This document shows, piece after piece, positions 9,901 to 19,356 of a stretch of 64,000 nucleotides of DNA; position 1 is the first letter of the stretch, and every line of letters begins with the position of its first letter. The DNA comes from Asanoa hainanensis (GTDB lineage: Bacteria; Actinomycetota; Actinomycetes; Mycobacteriales; Micromonosporaceae). The translations under genes were made by a program, and so were the position numbers. The stretch is from assembly GCF_900188485.1 (NCBI RefSeq), contig NZ_FZPH01000001.1:124001-188000 (forward strand), written 5' to 3'. The notes under the pieces are model-generated. The model was not told where the DNA came from. It saw only the letters and a program-made list of their open reading frames with translations, and made no database searches.

Positions 9901-12669
9901 CTACAACCCGGCGAGCTTGGCCCGCACCTGGTCCGCCTCCGGATGCCGCAGCTCGTCGAGGATCGCCAAGGCTCGTTCCCAGGCATCGCCCGCCAAACCC
10001 GACGCGCCTGCGGCCACCTGGGCGTCGCCGATGTGGGTGAGCGCGACCGCCTCGTAGTAGCGGTCACCGATCTCCCGCACCAGCGCCAGCGCATGCCCGT
10101 AGCAGGCCACCGCCTCGTCGTGCTGGCCGAGCTGGTGGTGCGCGTACCCGATGCTGTCCCAGGTCGCCGCCTCGGCCGGCCGGTCGTCAAGGTTCTGCAG
10201 CAGCGGCAGCGCGGCCCGGCAGGTCGCGATGGCCTGTTCGTGGTCGCCGCGCAGCGTCAGGTACCACCCGATGCCGTTGAGGCACCGCGCCTGGCCACGG
10301 TGGTTGCCCACCATCCGGTACAGGTCCATCGCCAACCGGATGTGGTGCAGCGCCTCCTCGTTGCGGCCCTGCCTGTCCCAGACATGCGACAAATTCTGTT
10401 GCGAGTGTGCCTCTTCGAGCCGGTCACCAGCCTCAGCACTCAGCGAGACGGCGACCTGCAGGTGGGCGTGCGCTTCGTCGAACTGCCGGAGCCGGGTGTA
10501 CGCGTTGGCGAGGTGGCGGTGCGCGGCGGGCTGGATCGCGAGATCACCCAACCGCTCCGTGGCCGCCAGCGCCATCCGCTGTGTCTCGACCCAGCGTTGC
10601 CAGTTGCCCTGCCGGTCGAGGAAGTTGCGCAGGGTCCAGGCGAGCTGCCACGTGTGACTGTCGAACCCCGCCGCCGCGGCATGGTCGACCGCGGCCAGCA
10701 GCACCCCGTGCTCGACGGCGAACCAGTCGCGCGCCCACTGCGGGTCGCCGGCAGGTTCCGGAGACACCCCGGCCGACGGCGGCGCAAGGCTGAGAGGATC
10801 ACGCCCAGGATCCAACAGCAGGGCGGCCGGGTACGCCGTGTGCACATAGTGGTCGAGCAGGCGGCCCGTGGCGGCACGCCGCTGCAAGGACGGCTCGACA
10901 GCCTCAGCGAGGTCCCCGGCATAGGCCCGCAGCAGGTCGTGGAAGGTGTACCGCCCAGGACTGTGCTCGACGAGCAGGTGCGCCGTGGTCAGCTCGTGCA
11001 GCAACGGACTCAGGTCCTCGGCGGGCAGCCCGGCGAGGCTGGCGGCCGCGGCCGCGGAGATGTCGGGCCCGGGATGCAGGCCGAGCAGCCGGAACAGCCG
11101 CGCCCCGGCCGGGCTGAGCGCCCGATACGACCACGAGAACACGGCCCGCAGGTCGCCGTCCGACGAGTCACTTGTGGACAGTGCGTCGAGCCGGCTGGTA
11201 CGCAACTGGGAGGCCAGCGTGCCCAACGACAGCGACGGGTTGGTGGCGGCGTTGGCGGCGACCACGGCCAGCGCGATCGGAAGCCGGGCGCACAGCGTCA
11301 CGATCTCGTCGACGGCGCCGGGCTCGGAGTCGACCCGGTCCCGACCGAGGCGGGTGGCGAGCAGGTCGAGCGCCTCCGGAACGGTAAGCAGGTCCAGCGC
11401 GACCGGCCGCGCACCGACGGCCGCGACCAGACCGGCGAGCCGGTTCCGGCTGGTGACCAGCACCAGGCAGCCGGGGGAGCCCGGCAGCAGCGGCCTGACC
11501 TGGTCGGGATCCCGGGCGTTGTCGAGCACGACGAGCATCCGCTTGCCGGCCAGCAGCGTCCGATAGAGGTCGACCTGCGCCTCCGGGTCGGCGGGGACCC
11601 GGGCGGGCGGCACGACGAGCGCATCCAGGAAACGGCGGACAGCCTCGGCCGGGGTCACCACCGTCCCGGACGCGTCGAAGCCACGCAGGTTCACGTACAA
11701 CTGGCCGTCCGGGAAGGTCGCTCGCACCCGATGTGCCCAGTGCACCGCCAGTGCCGTCTTGCCGACGCCGGCCGTGCCCGACACCGCGGAGATCACCACC
11801 GCGCTCGGCGGCCCGTCGGTGCGCAGGAGCGCGTCGAGGGTGGCCAGCGCGGCTGCCCGACCGGTGAAGCCGAACACCTCGGCGGGGAGCTGAGCCGGCA
11901 CCGGACGGCCAGGGACGGCGCGGGTGCCGACCGCCGTCAACGCCGGGTCGTCCGCGAGGATCCGCTCGAACAGCCGGCGCAGCTCCCGCCCTGGCTCGAC
12001 CCCGAGCTCGGACGCCAGTGCCCGCCGGATCTGGTGGTAGCGGGCCAGCGCCTCGGCGCCGCGCCCGGCCTGGCACAGCGCCAGCATCAACACGGTCGTC
12101 AGCGGTTCCCGGAGCGGATGCCGGTCGACCTCCGCCACGAGCTCGTCGACGACGACCGCCGGTTGGCCGAACTCCAGCAGGACCTCGGCCCAGCGGGTCA
12201 GCGCCGACAACCGCCGCTCGGTCAGGCGCGTCGCCGCCAGCTCCGCGGCCCGGCCGCCCACTCCCGCCAGCGCCGGTCCCCGCCACAACGCCAGCGCGGT
12301 CTCCAAGGACTGCCTGGCCAACGCGGCGTCGCCGGCGGCGGTGGCCATCTCGGCCTGCACGAGGTGGTCCTCGAACCGGCAGGCGTCGACCCGATCGCGC
12401 GGCACCGCGAGCACGTACCCCGAGCTGCGCGCCTGCAGCCGCTTGCCACCGATGTTCTGGCGCAGCAGGGAAACCGTGTTCTGCAGCTGCTTGCGCGCCG
12501 TGCCGGGAGGCCGGTCTTCCCACGCCGCGTCGACCAGGTTGTCGACGCTCATCACCTGGCCGGGCGCGCACGCCAGCGCGGCCAGCACGCGTCGGCACTT
12601 CGGGCCGCCGATGTCCAACCGGCGATCCGCGTCCCACACCTCGAGCGGCCCCAGTATCCGGAACTCCAC
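9901..12669 (-). CDS. AfsR-like SARP regulator (BTAD, NB-ARC, TPR)
   Basis: A 922-residue pathway activator. Domains in order: OmpR-type winged helix (about residues 5-90), bacterial transcriptional activation domain (about 95-240), NB-ARC/STAND ATPase with Walker [10 protein letters not shown] (297-305) and Walker [10 protein letters not shown] (about 377-385), and a long C-terminal TPR array (about 640-920). AfsR-type proteins activate secondary-metabolite or morphogenesis promoters and in streptomycetes respond to Ser/Thr kinase phosphorylation. The GTG at 12669 fits the conserved [11 protein letters not shown] start. The longer open frame upstream runs into divergent sthA and is rejected. 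No biosynthetic cluster is adjacent; the only same-strand neighbour downstream is the small secreted peptide. Confidence 0.93.
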   Translation of the reverse strand: MEFRILGPLEVWDADRRLDIGGPKCRRVLAALACAPGQVMSVDNLVDAAWEDRPPGTARKQLQNTVSLLRQNIGGKRLQARSSGYVLAVPRDRVDACRFEDHLVQAEMATAAGDAALARQSLETALALWRGPALAGVGGRAAELAATRLTERRLSALTRWAEVLLEFGQPAVVVDELVAEVDRHPLREPLTTVLMLALCQAGRGAEALARYHQIRRALASELGVEPGRELRRLFERILADDPALTAVGTRAVPGRPVPAQLPAEVFGFTGRAAALATLDALLRTDGPPSAVVISAVSGTAGVGKTALAVHWAHRVRATFPDGQLYVNLRGFDASGTVVTPAEAVRRFLDALVVPPARVPADPEAQVDLYRTLLAGKRMLVVLDNARDPDQVRPLLPGSPGCLVLVTSRNRLAGLVAAVGARPVALDLLTVPEALDLLATRLGRDRVDSEPGAVDEIVTLCARLPIALAVVAANAATNPSLSLGTLASQLRTSRLDALSTSDSSDGDLRAVFSWSYRALSPAGARLFRLLGLHPGPDISAAAAASLAGLPAEDLSPLLHELTTAHLLVEHSPGRYTFHDLLRAYAGDLAEAVEPSLQRRAATGRLLDHYVHTAYPAALLLDPGRDPLSLAPPSAGVSPEPAGDPQWARDWFAVEHGVLLAAVDHAAAAGFDSHTWQLAWTLRNFLDRQGNWQRWVETQRMALAATERLGDLAIQPAAHRHLANAYTRLRQFDEAHAHLQVAVSLSAEAGDRLEEAHSQQNLSHVWDRQGRNEEALHHIRLAMDLYRMVGNHRGQARCLNGIGWYLTLRGDHEQAIATCRAALPLLQNLDDRPAEAATWDSIGYAHHQLGQHDEAVACYGHALALVREIGDRYYEAVALTHIGDAQVAAGASGLAGDAWERALAILDELRHPEADQVRAKLAGL

Positions 12670-12777
12670 AAACGGCCCTTCGTCCGCGCCCGTGCACGAC
12701 GATACGGTGGCCGGTCGGTTGTCCACAGACCCGATCCAAGATCCCAAAACGTAACGTACGGCTGTCAGACTGACCGC

Positions 12778-14178
12778 ATGTACGACTTCGACGTGCTTGT
12801 GCTGGGGTCGGGGCCTGGCGGACAGAAGGCGGCGATCGCGGCGGCGAAGTTGGGCCGGCGGGTCGGGGTGGTTGAGCGCGACAACATGATCGGCGGCGTG
12901 TGCATCAACACGGGCACCATCCCGTCGAAGACGTTGCGCGAGGCGGTGCTCTATCTGACGGGCCTGAGCCAACGGGAGATGTACGGGCAGAGCTACCGGG
13001 TCAAGGACGACATCACGGTCGCGGATCTCGCGGCGCGCACGCAACACGTCATCGGCCGTGAGATCGACGTGATCCGCAACCAGCTCAACCGCAACCGGGT
13101 CGCGCTGCTCAGCGGGTTCGGCAAGTTCGCCGACCCCAACACCCTGACCGTCACCGACGCCCGGGGCCGCGAGTCACACGCGAGCGCGGCCAAGGTGGTC
13201 ATCGCCTCCGGCACCCGGCCCGCGCGGCCGACGTCGGTCGACTTCGACGACCGCACGATCATCGACTCCGACGGCATCATCAACCTCGAACGCGTGCCGC
13301 GGTCCATGGTGGTGGTCGGCGCGGGCGTGATCGGCATCGAGTACGCGTCGATGTTCGCGGCCCTCGGCACCAAGGTCACGGTCGTCGAGCGGCGCGACCG
13401 CATGCTCGAGTTCTGCGACCTCGAGGTGATCGAGGCGCTGAAATACCACCTGCGCGACCTGGCCGTGACGTTCCGCTTCGGCGAGTCGGTCGCGTCGGTC
13501 GAGCGCTACGCCCAGGGCGCCGTCGCGGTGCTCGAGAGCGGCAAGAAGATCGCCGCCGACACGGTCATGTACTCCGCCGGCCGCCAGGGCACCGCCTCCG
13601 ACCTCGAGCTGGCCGCCGCCGGCCTGTCCGCCGACGCGCGCGGCCGCCTCTCGGTCGACGAGCACTTCCGCACGGCGGTCCCGCACATCTACGCGGTCGG
13701 CGACGTGATCGGCTTCCCGGCGCTGGCCTCCACCTCGATGGAACAGGGCCGCCTGGCCGCGCACCACGCCTGCGACGAGCCGGCGCGGGCGATGCCCGCC
13801 CTCCAACCGATCGGCATCTACACGATCCCCGAGATCAGCTTCATCGGCCGCACGGAAGACGAGCTGACCGAGGCCCGGATCCCGTTCGAGGTGGGCCTGG
13901 CCCGCTACCGCGAGCTGGCCCGAGGCCAGATCATCGGCGACTCGTACGGCATGCTCAAGCTCCTGGTGGCCCCGGAAGACGGCCGCCTACTCGGCGTCCA
14001 CATCTTCGGCACGGGCGCCACGGAGCTGGTCCACATCGGCCAGGCCGTCATGGGCTGCGACGGCACGGTCGACTACCTGGTCGACGCGGTCTTCAACTAC
14101 CCGACGTTGGCCGAGGCCTACAAGGTCGCGGCCCTCGACGCGATGAACAAGATGCGCCACCTGTCCCGCCTGCACTGA
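12778..14178 (+). CDS. sthA: soluble pyridine nucleotide transhydrogenase
   Basis: A 466-residue flavoprotein of the dihydrolipoamide dehydrogenase fold. It has the FAD motif GSGPGG, a second dinucleotide motif [19 protein letters not shown] and the C-terminal dimerisation domain. The redox disulfide is incomplete: Cys42 is present but the partner position is Thr47 (CINTGT). This is characteristic of SthA and separates it from lipoamide dehydrogenase. It exchanges reducing equivalents between NADPH and NAD in the cytosol. The ATG at 12778 matches the family start. It is divergent from the AfsR-like gene with a 108-bp promoter region between them. Confidence 0.93.
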   Translation: MYDFDVLVLGSGPGGQKAAIAAAKLGRRVGVVERDNMIGGVCINTGTIPSKTLREAVLYLTGLSQREMYGQSYRVKDDITVADLAARTQHVIGREIDVIRNQLNRNRVALLSGFGKFADPNTLTVTDARGRESHASAAKVVIASGTRPARPTSVDFDDRTIIDSDGIINLERVPRSMVVVGAGVIGIEYASMFAALGTKVTVVERRDRMLEFCDLEVIEALKYHLRDLAVTFRFGESVASVERYAQGAVAVLESGKKIAADTVMYSAGRQGTASDLELAAAGLSADARGRLSVDEHFRTAVPHIYAVGDVIGFPALASTSMEQGRLAAHHACDEPARAMPALQPIGIYTIPEISFIGRTEDELTEARIPFEVGLARYRELARGQIIGDSYGMLKLLVAPEDGRLLGVHIFGTGATELVHIGQAVMGCDGTVDYLVDAVFNYPTLAEAYKVAALDAMNKMRHLSRLH

Positions 14179-14183
14179 TCGGG

Positions 14184-14221
14184 CGCGGGGCGGGGCGTCC
14201 GACCGGACGCCCCGCCCCGCG
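14184..14221. terminator. 18-bp hairpin between convergent genes
   Basis: Arms 14184-14201 and 14204-14221 are perfectly complementary over 18 bp, built from GGGGCGGGGCGTCC and its complement, with a 2-base loop. It sits 5 bases after the sthA stop and directly before the convergent GNAT pseudogene, and so should work in both directions. Confidence 0.75.
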
Positions 14222-14223
14222 GC

Positions 14224-15791
14224 TCAGATCGTCGACACGTGGGTCGTCAGCCTCGGCACCGTCCGGAAGATCCGCATCGAGCGCACCAGCTCGAAACCCA
14301 CCGCGCTGGCCCCGGGATCGCTCTGGACCGACCTCGTGACCATCTCCACCTGGCCGATCCGCGGGTTCTCGAAGATCGTCCGCAACGCGGCCCTGAGCAG
14401 ATCCACCCAGACCTCGGTCCGGATGTCCTCCGGCAGCGACGGGTCGGTCGACATGTGCTCGATCCGGGCGATGGACTCACCGGCGGCGTAGCGGTAGGTG
14501 AAGTAGCCCCGCATCGCGCCGTCGCGGAAGACGAGCCACAGCGGGACCCCCTCGGCGACGATGCGCGCGGCGGTCAGCTCGGTGTCGGGGTGGGCGTTGT
14601 AGTGCAACCGCTCGAACGCCGCGAAGTGCCTCTCCTCGTACGGCAGCACGGGGTTGACCGGCTCGGCGACCTCGCCACCGCGCGCGAACGCCAGGTTGTT
14701 GAACACCCCGTCGGGGAGGAGGCCGTTGCAGGCAGCGAAGTCCGTGACGATCCTGTTCGCCCGGTCGCAGAACGCCTCCAGCTCGTTCTTCTCGGCGGGG
14801 ATGTGCGGCGACAGCGCGGCGTACAGGGCGTCGGCCGCCTCGTCGAGCGGCGCCCACGGCCCGTGCAGCCAGGCCCTGCTGGACTTCGGGTCCCACTCGG
14901 CCATCATGAGGCCGACCCGCTTGCCCCGATGGTGCAGCTGTGCCAGCACCGCACCCGGCGACAGGGCTTTCAGCTCCACGTACACCTGCTCGCCGACGCT
15001 GCCGAGGTAACCCACGTAGGACGCCGGCAGCCGGTTGCGCGCCGCCAGCCACACGGCGACGTCGCGGAGCTCGTCGTCCGGCAGGTCGGCGACCTTCGAC
15101 ACGGCGAGCTTGACGGAGGAGTCGATCGTGCCGTCCACCGGTCGCACGAACCGGGTCCAGCGGTAGGCCACCGTGAACCCGAGCGCCTCGCAGACCCACA
15201 GGTCCTGCGCCACCGCCTCGTCGAGCATCACGCCGAGGCCGGCCGAGGTCAGCCCGGCGGCGAGGAAACCCCGCAGCGCGGACGCGACCAGCGCGGCGGT
15301 GACCTGACGACCCCGCTCGCTGCGGCGGACGGCGATCGAGTCGATCCAGCCCTGGCTGTCTCCGGGCGAGTTCTGGACGAGCAGGCAGCCGACGACCGCA
15401 CGCGACACCGGGTCCAGCGCGACCCGGGACAGGTCGGGGCGGAAGCTCGGCTTGGCGAGGATGGTGCGGAACTCGGACTCGCCGTCAGGCCCCTTGACGT
15501 GTGTCTGGACCGCCAGCACCGCCGCGTCCAGGTCACTGTGAAGGGCACCAGGTCGAGCCCGTCGACGGCCGCCGGCAGGCTGTCCGCGGTGACCGGCCGA
15601 CCCATCTCGACGAAGGTGGCGGCCTCCCGGAACCTGAGGTGTTTCAGCGTCGTCCGCAGGTCCGCCTCGGTGTCGGCGGCGTCGGCGATGGTCGTGACCG
15701 GGCCCAGCAGCTTCGCCCACGCCTTCGCGGTGGTTAGGGACCAGAGCATGAGGCGGGTGCCGATCCCTTGCCGGCGGGCCTGCGGGTCCAC
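14224..15791 (-). pseudogene. GNAT N-acetyltransferase, truncated and frameshifted
   Basis: Remnant of a two-domain GNAT acetyltransferase. The visible protein begins abruptly at acetyl-CoA motif A (DPQARRQGIGTRLM), so roughly the first 80 residues are missing. It runs in one frame to LVPFT and continues in another with SDLDAAVLAVQTHVKG. A single base lost near 15537-15542 (TTCACAGTGAC, expected TTCACCAGTGAC) explains the shift. The second half contains a further GNAT-like motif (SERGRQVTAALVASAL). The missing N-terminus coincides with the edge of the scrambled segment at 15857-16090, so one rearrangement probably destroyed the gene. A sequencing error could explain the frameshift but not the truncation. 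Confidence 0.75.
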
Positions 15792-15856
15792 GGCGCCGGC
15801 GAGGCGGAGGCTTCTTCAGCCTCTACGCCGATCGTCGACAGGCGTTGACGGCGTGG

Positions 15857-16090
15857 GAGACCGGGCAGCGCAAGCAGTGGTCCTGGAAAGAGCTGACCAG
15901 CCGGCTACCACGATTACGGGGACCCATGGCGCGAGCAGCGGTACCAAGGCGACTGACCGGCGGGCCCCCGGATCTCGATGGGGTCACCGACGTTCATGCC
16001 CTCCAGCAGATACGGGGACACCTCCCCGTCGTGCACGGCCTGGATGGTCAGCTCGACGCGGTCGACGTCAAGCTCACGGCCGAGGACGGC
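15857..16090. repeat. scrambled duplicate of the downstream oxidoreductase genes
   Basis: Four adjacent pieces copy the genes to the right. 15857-15902 equals 16369-16414 (direct, 46 bp). 15901-15963 equals 16760-16822 (direct, 63 bp). 15963-16064 equals the complement of 17009-17110 (102 bp, one mismatch). 16061-16090 equals 16935-16964 (direct, 30 bp). Neighbouring pieces overlap by 1-4 shared bases, which is microhomology. The order and orientation differ from the source. The remaining bases 15792-15856 and 16091-16158 hold no gene. Confidence 0.85.
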
Positions 16091-16158
16091 ATCCGCCCGG
16101 AGCAGACGGCGGCGACGCGAAGCGCGGCCTTCCCCTACGTCGTACCCGTACCAATATT

Positions 16159-16174
16159 ATCCTAGGATGCCTTA
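16159..16174 (+). promoter_or_regulatory. ATCCTAGGATGCCTTA element, copy 1
   Basis: This 16-base sequence is repeated exactly at 36946-36961. It contains the palindrome ATCCTAGGAT and a possible -10 hexamer TAGGAT. It lies 42 bases before the molybdopterin oxidoreductase start, so it may be its promoter or an operator. Confidence 0.4.
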
Positions 16175-16215
16175 GGCGATGTGCCGGACCGCGCAAGGCT
16201 GGTAAGACTTTGGGG

Positions 16216-16815
16216 ATGGGCATCGTCTCACCGGGGTTCTTCGGCCGCAGAGGGTCGGGGGACACCAAACTGCCGCCTGGGCAGTACCTGACACACGACT
16301 TTCCCGTCCTCTCCGCCGGCCCCACGCCGCGGATCGATCTCGACCGGTGGCAGTTCACCGTCAGCACCGAGACCGGGCAGCGCAAGCAGTGGTCCTGGAA
16401 AGAGCTGACCAGCCTGCCCAGCGAGGACATCACCACCGACATCCACTGCGTGACCAAGTGGTCGAAGCTCGGCACCCACTGGAAGGGCGTGCCGGTCGAG
16501 ACGCTGCTGAATGACGTCGAGACCGCGGCCGACTACGTGATGGCCCACTCGTACGGCGGCTACACCACCAACGTCCCGCTGGAGGACCTGCTCAACGGGC
16601 AGGCGTGGGTGGCCTACGAGTTCGACGGCGAGCCGCTGGCGCCCGAGCACGGCGGTCCCGCCCGGCTCCTCGTACCCCACCTGTATTTCTGGAAGTCCGC
16701 CAAGTGGGTCAACGGCCTCGAGCTCATGCTCGCCGACGAACCGGGCTTCTGGGAGACCGCCGGCTACCACGATTACGGGGACCCATGGCGCGAGCAGCGG
16801 TACCAAGGCGACTGA
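16216..16815 (+). CDS. molybdopterin-dependent oxidoreductase (sulfite oxidase-like)
   Basis: A 199-residue protein of the sulfite oxidase/MsrP-like molybdopterin fold. It contains the single molybdenum-ligating cysteine (Cys78 in IHCVTKW) and the conserved GGYTTNVPLEDL and LVPHLYFWKSAKWVNGLEL stretches. It lacks a Tat signal peptide and the C-terminal dimer domain, so it is a short cytoplasmic type. Its end overlaps the start of the flavin reductase gene by 31 bp, suggesting a two-component system in which that reductase supplies electrons. The natural substrate is unknown. The ATG has only a weak upstream GGGG. Confidence 0.88.
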   Translation: MGIVSPGFFGRRGSGDTKLPPGQYLTHDFPVLSAGPTPRIDLDRWQFTVSTETGQRKQWSWKELTSLPSEDITTDIHCVTKWSKLGTHWKGVPVETLLNDVETAADYVMAHSYGGYTTNVPLEDLLNGQAWVAYEFDGEPLAPEHGGPARLLVPHLYFWKSAKWVNGLELMLADEPGFWETAGYHDYGDPWREQRYQGD

Positions 16816-17552
16816 CCGGCGGCCGGCTGCTGTGGCGAGTCGCCACACTGACCGAGCGCCGCCGCGAGAGCGCGACAGCGAGCACGCTGGTGTTCGACGT
16901 GCCCGACTGGCCCGGCCACCTGCCCGGGCAGCACGTCGACGTCAAGCTCACGGCCGAGGACGGCTACTCCACGGAGCGCTCGTACTCGATCGCCAACCCG
17001 CAGGACGGCGACCGCGTCGAGCTGACCATCCAGGCCGTGCACGACGGGGAGGTGTCCCCGTATCTGCTGGAGGGCATGAACGTCGGTGACCCGATCGAGA
17101 TCCGGGGGCCGATCGGCGGCTGGTTCGTCTGGCGCGACACCGACACCGACCCGGTCGTGCTGATCGGCGGCGGCTCCGGCGTCGTGCCGCTGATGGCGAT
17201 GGTCCGCGCCCGCGCGGAGGCGCGCAGCCGGGTGCCGTTCCGCCTCATCTACTCGGTGCGCACGCCCGAGGACATGCTCTACGCCGCCGAGCTCCGGACC
17301 CGGCTGCGGGACGACATGGGTCTGGACATCGCGTACGCGTACACGCGTGAGGCCCCGCCCGAATGGCCGGGCGAGGTCGGCCGGCTCAAGCTCGCGACCG
17401 TCGCGACCCACGGCTGGCCGCCGGACCTGCAACCGGCGTGCTTCGTCTGCGGCCCGACCGGCTTCGTGGAGACCGTGGCCGACATCCTGGTCGCCCAGGG
17501 CCACGACCCGCGCAAGGTCAAGACCGAGCGTTTCGGTCCTAGTGGCAGCTGA
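16785..17552 (+). CDS. FAD/NAD(P)-binding oxidoreductase (ferredoxin reductase-like)
   Basis: A 255-residue reductase with a flavin-binding beta-barrel (about residues 15-105, motif RSYSIAN for FAD) and an NAD(P) domain (about 110-250, GGGSGVVPLMAM and the terminal CGPTGFVE). No 2Fe-2S domain is present. The ATG at 16785 (MARAAVPRRL) lies inside the end of the upstream gene, which indicates translational coupling. It probably passes NAD(P)H electrons to the molybdopterin partner. The electron flow is inferred from gene context. Confidence 0.88.
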   Translation: MARAAVPRRLTGGRLLWRVATLTERRRESATASTLVFDVPDWPGHLPGQHVDVKLTAEDGYSTERSYSIANPQDGDRVELTIQAVHDGEVSPYLLEGMNVGDPIEIRGPIGGWFVWRDTDTDPVVLIGGGSGVVPLMAMVRARAEARSRVPFRLIYSVRTPEDMLYAAELRTRLRDDMGLDIAYAYTREAPPEWPGEVGRLKLATVATHGWPPDLQPACFVCGPTGFVETVADILVAQGHDPRKVKTERFGPSGS

Positions 17553-17592
17553 GTGGCCCGAGCGGCACCTAGCATCCGAGGGGAGAGCACCA

Positions 17593-17874
17593 ATGTCCGA
17601 CCTCTACACCGACGGCAACGCCCTGGCCGGCCCGCTCACCGAGATCTTCGCGGTCGACATGTCGATGGCCAAGGGCACCTGCGCCTCCTGCGGAGACCAG
17701 GGAATGCTGGCGCAACTGCACGTCTACGACCACGCGCCCGGCATGGTCGCCCGCTGCCCGAACTGTCAGGAAGTGAACATGCGGCTGGTCCGCGGCCCGG
17801 ACCGCGCGTGGCTCGACCTGCGAGGCGTGGTCTCGCTCGAAATACCGCTGGCGGCGCCCACCGAACGGGCGTGA
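17593..17874 (+). CDS. DUF6510-type zinc ribbon protein
   Basis: A 93-residue protein with two CxxC pairs (CASC and CPNC) about 30 residues apart, as in a zinc ribbon. It matches what I know as DUF6510, a family of unknown function often found next to molybdopterin/flavin oxidoreductase pairs like the one upstream. GGGGAGAG precedes the ATG. It lies 40 bp after the reductase and may belong to the same transcript. Confidence 0.75.
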   Translation: MSDLYTDGNALAGPLTEIFAVDMSMAKGTCASCGDQGMLAQLHVYDHAPGMVARCPNCQEVNMRLVRGPDRAWLDLRGVVSLEIPLAAPTERA

Positions 17875-17913
17875 AGAGCCGTACGATCGGCGTGATTGGT
17901 GGGTGAGCGTGCG

Positions 17914-18231
17914 GTGAAACAGGGCGAGGTGTGGACGATCGGGCAGCGCGCCGATCTGCGCTACCGCGTAGTCGTCCTCTCCTCCGAGGCCCACAACGAC
18001 CGGCCGAGCGCCGCACCCTTCTGCGCGCCCGTCGTGCGCCAACGCGGCTCGGCCGACGACCTGCCGCCCTTCGCGATCGCCCTGGCCGAGACCGACCCGA
18101 TCTCCGGCGTGGTCGTCCTCAACCGGATGCGCCGCCTGCCGGCCAGCATCGGCGCCGAACGCCTCGGCCTCCTCACCGGCGCCAGCATGGCGAAGATATC
18201 CGCCTCCCTGAGAGAGCTTTTCGACCTCTAG
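17914..18231 (+). CDS. PemK/MazF-like toxin, no antitoxin adjacent
   Basis: A 105-residue protein with the MazF/PemK start MKQGEVWTI and the core pattern RYRVVVLSSEAHN, VVVLNRMRRLP and C-terminal LFDL. Family members are mRNA interferases. GTG at 17914 is chosen because it gives the family N-terminus; alternative in-frame starts lie at 17896 and 17899. The usual antitoxin gene is missing: upstream is the DUF6510 gene and downstream a hydrolase. It may be a solitary, possibly inactive, homologue. The catalytic arginine of MazF could not be assigned with certainty. Confidence 0.72.
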   Translation: MKQGEVWTIGQRADLRYRVVVLSSEAHNDRPSAAPFCAPVVRQRGSADDLPPFAIALAETDPISGVVVLNRMRRLPASIGAERLGLLTGASMAKISASLRELFDL

Positions 18232-18411
18232 AGCGAAGATCGTTAGAAGCGTTGGTCCCGGGTTCGTCGGCGGCACGACCGTTGCTCCCGCCGGGGAATC
18301 GAGCTTCGCTCGAGCCAGCTTCGCGGTGACAAGGGCAATAACCGGTCGTGCGAAACACGGGCGCCGGGTTTACTGGCCCGCGAAATCAATCGCTCGATCG
18401 AGGAGTGTCGT

Positions 18412-19188
18412 TTGTCGGACATTCGTGCCGTCGTCGAAGGGTCCGGGCCGCCTGTCGTGCTCGTGCACAGCGGCGTCGCCGACCACCGCAGCTGGGACCG
18501 GGTCGCCGAGGTGCTGGCGGAGAACTACACCGTCATCCGCTACGACCTGCGGGGATTCGGCGGCACACCGCCCCCCACCGCCGGGTTCCGGCACCGCGAC
18601 GACCTGGCCGCGTTGCTCGACTCGCTGGGGGTCGAGCGCACCGCGGTCGTGGGCAACTCGCTCGGCGGCTACGTGTCGCTGGAGTTCGCCACCCGGTGGC
18701 CGGAGCGGGTCACCCACCTCGGGTTGCTCGCCGCGCCGGTGTCCGGCTGGGAGTGGGGCCCGGAGGTGCGGGAGTACGGCGCCGCCGAGGGCAAGCTGCT
18801 CGAGGCCGGCGATCTCGACGGGGCGCTGGCCCTCAATCTCGACATGTGGGTGCGCGGCCCGGTGCGCGACTGGTCGCCCGTCCTGCGGTCGCTGGCCGAC
18901 GAGGTCGCTCCGGCGATGCGGGTCGCGCTGGCCAACCAGACGGTGACGGAGTCGCACGAGCTACCCGACGACACCGCCCGGCCATCGACGCTGCTCGACC
19001 TGATCCAGGCGCCGGCGCTGGTCGCGGTGGGTGACGCCGACGCGCCCGACTTCCCGGCGATCGCCCGTACCCTGGCCGACGGCATCGCCGGCGCCCGGCT
19101 CGTGGAGCTCGCCGGTGCGGGCCACCTGCTGCCGGCGGAACGCCCGGAACAGATCACCGCGGAGATCGGCGATCTCCTGGCTCGGTGA
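18412..19188 (+). CDS. alpha/beta hydrolase
   Basis: A 258-residue alpha/beta-hydrolase fold protein. It has the oxyanion segment LVHSGVADHRSW, the nucleophile elbow GNSLGG (catalytic Ser near residue 85), an acid near residue 205 and the histidine in GAGHLLP near the C-terminus. The TTG start is supported by GAGGAG six bases upstream. Likely an esterase or other small-molecule hydrolase; the substrate is unknown. It appears to be transcribed alone. Confidence 0.85.
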   Translation: MSDIRAVVEGSGPPVVLVHSGVADHRSWDRVAEVLAENYTVIRYDLRGFGGTPPPTAGFRHRDDLAALLDSLGVERTAVVGNSLGGYVSLEFATRWPERVTHLGLLAAPVSGWEWGPEVREYGAAEGKLLEAGDLDGALALNLDMWVRGPVRDWSPVLRSLADEVAPAMRVALANQTVTESHELPDDTARPSTLLDLIQAPALVAVGDADAPDFPAIARTLADGIAGARLVELAGAGHLLPAERPEQITAEIGDLLAR

Positions 19189-19356
19189 GCGTCGCCACGG
19201 CGGGCTCGGCGTGTCATGCCATGGCCGATATAGTGGCACGGCCAATGATCAGGGGGTTGGTCCCGCGCGCCCGCCGTGTCCGTTTCGCGGCCGCCGATGG
19301 CGGGCGGCACCGCCCATGCGGTGCCGGACAGGCCCGTCGCGGTGGAGGAGGCAGCG

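Noticed and set aside
9799-12777. Very long plus-strand open frame running into sthA
   Set aside because: It is the mirror of the AfsR-like gene on the opposite strand. The sthA product begins at the ATG at 12778, with family homology from the first residues.
12670-13047. N-terminal extension of the AfsR-like protein to 1048 residues
   Set aside because: It would overlap divergent sthA, and the SARP domain has its normal beginning at the GTG at 12669.
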